The notes under the pieces were generated by a model that was given only the letters and a program-made list of their open reading frames with translations, was not told where the DNA came from and did no database searches. 64,000 nucleotides of DNA from Pogonophryne albipinna (taxonomy: Eukaryota; Chordata; Actinopteri; Perciformes; Artedidraconidae), in contig CM053244.1 of NCBI GenBank assembly GCA_028583405.1, forward strand, positions 248,001 through 312,000, given 5' to 3'. Numbering within the stretch: the stretch's first letter is position 1; every line of letters begins with the position of its first letter. Position numbers and translations under genes: made by a program. Of the stretch, positions 59,787 through 64,000 are shown in pieces.

Positions 59787-60649
59787 TGTGACCTGCTCTA
59801 TCGAAATCAGTCGCATTGACCCGAAGACACATTTTGAGTTGTATACACTTCTGGAAAGAGGAGATTCCTAGCTTTCTAATGATATCAGGATTGTTTTTGT
59901 ACTCCAAATATTAAGCGAAATATGTCACATTATATAATGACCGTCACCGAGTCATCATTTTGAGAAAAAGGCCTTCAAAGTTTTCTCTTCTCTGGATCGA
60001 TCTGATTGATTATTAGTGGAGCAAATGATCAAAATACTACAGAGGGAAGATATTTTCGTTTGGATTACTGGTCTGGGGGAAGCTCGCGAGTGTGTGTGTG
60101 TGTGTGTGTATACGTGTGTGTGTTTGTGTAATTTTGCGTTTGTGTGTATTGTGTTTGTTTCCCGGGGAAAACACTCACGAGAAACACCGGCTGTTGTTAT
60201 GCCTGCTGTGACGTTAAATTACTCCGTTCTCCGCTTGTAATTATGCTGAAGCTTCAAAGTTGTATTTATCATCTGAATTTGCCGAAACAAGTTTAATATT
60301 CTGAAAGCCAAGACTTTGTTTAATTGAAATCAGATGAAAACAAACTGTAACGGACCCTGCCGTGTTATTTATGATTACTCTACGCTTACATTCATAAGGT
60401 CAGCCGGAGGGAGGGGGGCCGGCGCTGCGGAAGAGCAGATTGCCTTTAATATTCCCTTTACAAGCTTAAAGAATGTATTTATCGTGTGAGTTTGGAAATA
60501 AAAGTTTCATATTCTGAAAGCCAAGACTTTGTTTGTTTAAAATCAAACAAAACACCCAAACCCCGAAAAAATAGTTTTTTACGCAAATCCACGTTTATTT
60601 TGAAATGAGCCGTTGCGACTTCCGACTGATTTCGATAGAGCGGGTCACA
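59787..60649. mobile_element. TA-flanked inverted-repeat element nested in hAT element H
   Basis: The 27-bp arms 59787-59813 and 60623-60649 (TGTGACCTGCTCTATCG...) are inverse with one mismatch, with TA outside both (59785-59786, 60650-60651). It contains a TG-rich simple repeat and a ~300-bp block shared with the 5' part of hAT element G. No coding sequence is recognised. Confidence 0.7.
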
Positions 60650-60787
60650 TATTTCAGCCACTAGGGGGGGCAATGCCCCCCCTTCTCCCCTGCAAAATCC
60701 GCCTATGGGAGAGACATGAGCAGATGATTAAAAAAAACATTTTTTTAAAAGTAAAATTAATGAGATGCTAATTTAACATTTAACACA

Positions 60788-61735
60788 GATGACTCAACTA
60801 ATTCTGTCTTTTCCCCAGTCTGAAACGATGGTGGTTGCACGTATCTCTTAACTTTTTGGCTGACATCTCACTGTGGATGTCTTCACACTGTTGAAGTTCA
60901 ACCTCAACAACACTGAACTGCTCTACATCCCAGGTAAGGTCTCTCCATTCCATGATCTTTCTATTACGGTGGCCCCTCTGTTATTTCCTCGACTCAGACT
61001 GGAAGGAACCTGGGCGTTACCCTGGACGACCAGCTGAACTTCACTGCTAACATCTCTGCTAAAACCAGATCCTGCAGATACACTCTGAACACCTTTGTCC
61101 CCTTCTGTCCCAGAAGACAATGCAGGTCTTGGTCCAGACCCTGGTAATCTGGCGCCTGGACTAATGTAACTCCCTCCTGGCTGGTCTACCTGAGAGTGCC
61201 ATTCAACTTCTTCTGCCCATCCAGAATGCAGCAGCTCCAGTGGTTTCAACCTCCCTAAGTTCTCCCACAATGCACTACTCCTCTGCTCCCATAACTGGCA
61301 ACCAGTAGTTGTCAGAATACACTTCAAGACACTGGTACTGGTCTAGCTTGATGTACATGGATCTGGAACTTCCTATATCAGGACATGGTTTAACAGTCCA
61401 GCATGAGCACATAGGCGGTGCATTGGCCCATGGATTCACCCCTCCCTCACCGTGAGAGGGACCCAGGTAACCCTCAACTAACACACACCTGCTAGCTATC
61501 CGCGCTCCCTTTTGACATCAGGACAGCAGAAAGTCTACACATCTTTCATCTAGCCCTTGCGAGGTTTAGCCCTTTGATGCTAATGCACCAGCACCTACAA
61601 TGGTTTGGATTACTTGAAGTAAATGAAGCTGCATATTTCTTGTTGTTCTGAGTTTGAATCTTTATGGGTTATTGCACTTATGGTTTCTCCTTTGATAAAA
61701 GCATCAGCTAAACCGAACAATATGCAATGTGATGT
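60788..61735 (+). pseudogene. Old, degenerate L2 LINE copy
   Basis: The plus strand has scattered, frame-broken similarity to the L2 reverse transcriptase and C-terminal region (SQTGRNLGVTL, then NFTANISAKTRSCRYTLN at about 60995-61090; CNSLLAGL at about 61165). It ends at about 61690-61735 with GATAAAAGCATCAGCTAA, the L2 3' motif. Many stops and shifts make it clearly older than the minus-strand copies and of another subfamily. Confidence 0.75.
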
Positions 61736-62197
61736 CCCGACCCCACCCACACTTTCTGCATGTCCAGCAGGACCTTCCAAAACATCAGATCTGCAAAGAG
61801 AAATGAGCCAGAAGTAAAGCCCTACCAGGGGGAACATGGTCTAATGGTCTCCCTAAGCTTCCAGCTGGAATGATCTGGAGGAGGGGGGGATTAAAATAAC
61901 TGGTTTTGTCAAAAAACTGGGAAGGAGTGCTAAGTAAAGAGAAGGGAAAGTTAGGAAAATGGAGTTGGCTGCTTCCTCACATGTCATACTGAGGCAGAGT
62001 GCTCGTTATTAACAATTTGGTGGCGTTCACCCTCTGGCACAAGCTAAATTGTTTGGAAATATAAGAACATCTCTCTATCTTCTCTCCCTCTTTACCACAC
62101 TCTAGCTCACTCACACTACTCACACCAATCCCGTAAAGGAGCTTGCTTCTCTTAGAATATGACGATAGCCCATAACTTCCTGTATTTGGTTTATAAG
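61736..62197. other. Unassigned DNA
   Basis: Nothing recognised; the boundary at 62198 is the start of a hAT-like terminus. Confidence 0.4.
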
Positions 62198-62660
62198 TAG
62201 GGTTGGGTATCGTTTGAATTTCCACGATTCTGATTCCGATTCTACTTTTCGATTCCGGTTCTTAACGGTTCTCAATTCCGATTCTTTGAGGGGCAGGGTA
62301 AAAAAATGATACATGCTTCTTCCACCAAAAAAATTAAATTTATTCGAGAAACTTTTACACAGGTTAGTTTAAAGTAATATTCACATTAATCAGTCTGTTT
62401 ATATTCACTGCTATGTAACTGTAACCTGAGAACCACTGAAGCTACAACAGTGCAACAGTCCAACTTTTAAAGGAACCCCCCCCCCCCATTTAAAAACAGT
62501 TCTTGTTGAGAAAAACAAGCTGCCTTCTCAGGCATACCGGGAAGAAAAGTTTGAACATTTTAAAGTAAAATGTTTCAATCTGGTGCACTTGGAGAAGCAG
62601 AATTACTAGAGACTAGATCTAGGGGGTACAACTCTAAACACCCATATGAAAAAGATCGGT
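62198..62660. mobile_element. hAT-like left terminus (element I, related to element C)
   Basis: Begins TAGGGTTGGGTATCG, followed by repeated GATTCCG/GATTCTG words as in the ends of element C. No matching right end before other elements begin. A run of 9-10 C lies at about 62478. Confidence 0.5.
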
Positions 62661-62667
62661 TTACATT

Positions 62668-63035
62668 TTAATAATTAAATAAGTATGTGAACATAACCAA
62701 TAACCTACCATAGCCAATAACAAATACATGTATTTTTGTTGTTCATTCATATCTTATTTTATTTATGCATATTTTTTATCTCTCCAGTTTAAAACGATAT
62801 GTCTGGTTTACTGTCCTATCGTAGGCCTATACATTGGAATGATTTCAAACCTGTTTATCCCAATAATTATAAAGGAGTGCCTTGGAAATATGTGTTTACA
62901 TAAATTGAGATCAAAACGTTTGAGACCCACTGAGATAACTTAGACTAAAGTGAACTATCAAAACACTCAGTCCTTTACCTCACTGAGCTGTAGTTATCAG
63001 CCTCAGTCTGACTGAAGATGACTCTCCCTCCACAT
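62668..63035. repeat. Internal block shared with hAT element A
   Basis: Closely matches 13055-13426 in the same orientation (GTGAACATAACCAATAACC ... ACTCTCCCTCCACATC). It lacks both termini, and the adjoining sequence differs. Confidence 0.7.
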
Positions 63036-64000
63036 CAGGGGCGGACTGGGACTAAAATTCAGCCCTGGAAACTGACCCAGTCCGGCCACATGAAATGTCA
63101 AATGTTAGAAATCCGCTGTTTATTATTTAACACAGCTCCAGTTTGATCATTGGCCTGTCATCAGATTTCATTTGTAGTTGCTGCTGTAGCGGAAGTTTAG
63201 TAAAATTATTTTTGATGAAATACTCCAAATCTCCACCCTCCATAATTGCACTTGCTTCAGTTGCTTGCTATTTTTTAAGGGCAGTGATGACAGTTACAGT
63301 TACAGAACTGAAGTTGATGCGATTTGATTGGATTGTGAGGCATGACGTGAGCCTCATCTGATTGGTCAATCCCTCAATTTTTTTTCACCAAGGGAAGCCA
63401 ATTTCGGCTGGACTCCTCTCGCAACAGAGAGTGCAATCTACTGTTTCACCATAACATCTAGAGGGGCGCTGTTTCACTCTTTGTAAAATACTCAATGAGA
63501 ATGGGGGAGAGACGGGCCGGCAGAAACTAAACAAAGTGTTTTTATTTATTTATTAATATTATAACTACAATGCAAAAAAACAGGAGAAGCCTGGTTTCCC
63601 TTGGCCTCCAGGAGAAAACGCCACTGAGTTCAAGGGATAATTCTCACCCACCTCTTGCCCTGCACTTGTATACGTGCCAGTTGAGCTGGTTCTTCCAGCA
63701 GCTGGTTCTTCCAGCAGCTCAACTCTGTCCCTCATCATGAACGCAGGAGGCTGGCTGTATATCTGAACTCGGCTGTATATCTGAACTCGCGCCCACATCA
63801 TTCTCTTCATCATCTTGCACTTGTTTTAAGCTGCTGATGATAGTGCTTGTAGCAGCGCTGCTGCCAAAAAGGTCTGTCGATTTGCGACATTTATATGCTC
63901 CACCTGCGAGTGACTTCACCTTTTTTTCTCTTGCCTTCTCGGCCCCACCTTTTTCTTTTGGTTTTCTTTGATTTTTATCCATGTTTTTTCATTCTCCCTG
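63036..64000 (-). mobile_element. hAT-like element J, running off the window
   Basis: Left end CAGGGGCGGACTGGGAC is a typical hAT terminus. On the minus strand a transposase N-terminal frame begins at 63982. The other end and the TSD lie beyond the window. Confidence 0.55.
63565..63982 (-). pseudogene. hAT transposase N-terminal region (zinc-finger MYM-like group)
   Basis: From 63982 the frame reads MDKNQRKPKEKGGAEKARE, a basic N-terminus typical of ZMYM1-like hAT transposases, then a serine-rich linker with a duplicated SSDIQP unit. The frame changes near 63720, and no zinc finger or catalytic core follows before the left end at 63036. The copy is therefore internally deleted. Confidence 0.5.

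Larger units (their letters stand above)
57804..60707. mobile_element. hAT-type element H, split by L2 copy 3
   Basis: Ends CATAGGCGGAGTTTG and the inverted AAAATCCGCCTATG. GGAGAGAC is duplicated exactly at 57796-57803 and 60708-60715. It contains L2 copy 3 and a TA-flanked inverted-repeat element. No transposase frame. Confidence 0.9.

Overview
This window looks like repeat-dense intergenic DNA from a teleost fish, probably a percomorph. The evidence is the set of element families: L2-type LINEs with a (TGTAA)n tail, a fish-type DIRS tyrosine-recombinase retrotransposon, many hAT elements with 8-bp target-site duplications (TSDs), TTAA-flanked piggyBac-like elements, a tRNA-derived SINE, and a two-gene ISL2EU-type transposon with introns. 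I found no convincing host gene, rRNA or functional tRNA. Almost every long reading frame belongs to a transposable element, and nearly all are broken.

Layout. 1-5,000: a foldback element, fragments of a DIRS element whose recombinase gene is in two pieces in the wrong order, a LINE ORF1 (esterase-type) fragment, and the first copy of a 1.1-kb TTAA-flanked family (called family M here). 5,000-7,700: plain AT-rich DNA, then the 3' end of an ERV-like element (integrase tail, polypurine tract, LTR). 7,750-10,900: the longest L2 LINE copy, minus strand. 10,900-17,900: a small insertion with direct repeats, a broken family M copy holding a hAT element, about 3.6 kb with nothing recognisable, and a SINE-like piece. 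17,940-23,660: a diffuse repeat (family X) holding a hAT element, itself split by a second L2 copy, and an intact family M copy. 24,066-30,133: a 6-kb ISL2EU-type DNA transposon with a THAP-type transposase gene and, on the opposite strand, a SWIM zinc-finger plus YqaJ-type nuclease gene. 30,270-33,060: family X again, a SINE and a BED-finger hAT remnant. 33,066-38,210: a four-level nest of elements. 38,270-44,350: an L2 scrap ending in poly(A), family M fragments and a roughly 330-bp-period tandem array. 44,601-47,895: a nearly full-length hAT element with a decayed ZBED-type transposase. 47,900-52,010: family Y holding a piggyBac-like element that itself holds a 2-kb chimeric family M copy. 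52,010-57,800: satellites, an uninterrupted family X copy, a LINE 3' end and plain DNA. 57,804-60,707: a hAT element split by a third L2 copy. 60,790-64,000: an old L2 relic and the ends of three more hAT-like elements, the last running off the window.

What ties it together is nesting. Many insertions are dated relative to each other by exact TSDs: 8 bp for hAT, TTAA for piggyBac-like, TA for ISL2EU and others. In two cases removing an insert restores a recognisable sequence. The most interesting biological system is the two-gene ISL2EU-type transposon (transposase plus phage/herpes-style exonuclease). All family names come from motif recognition by eye, with no database search.
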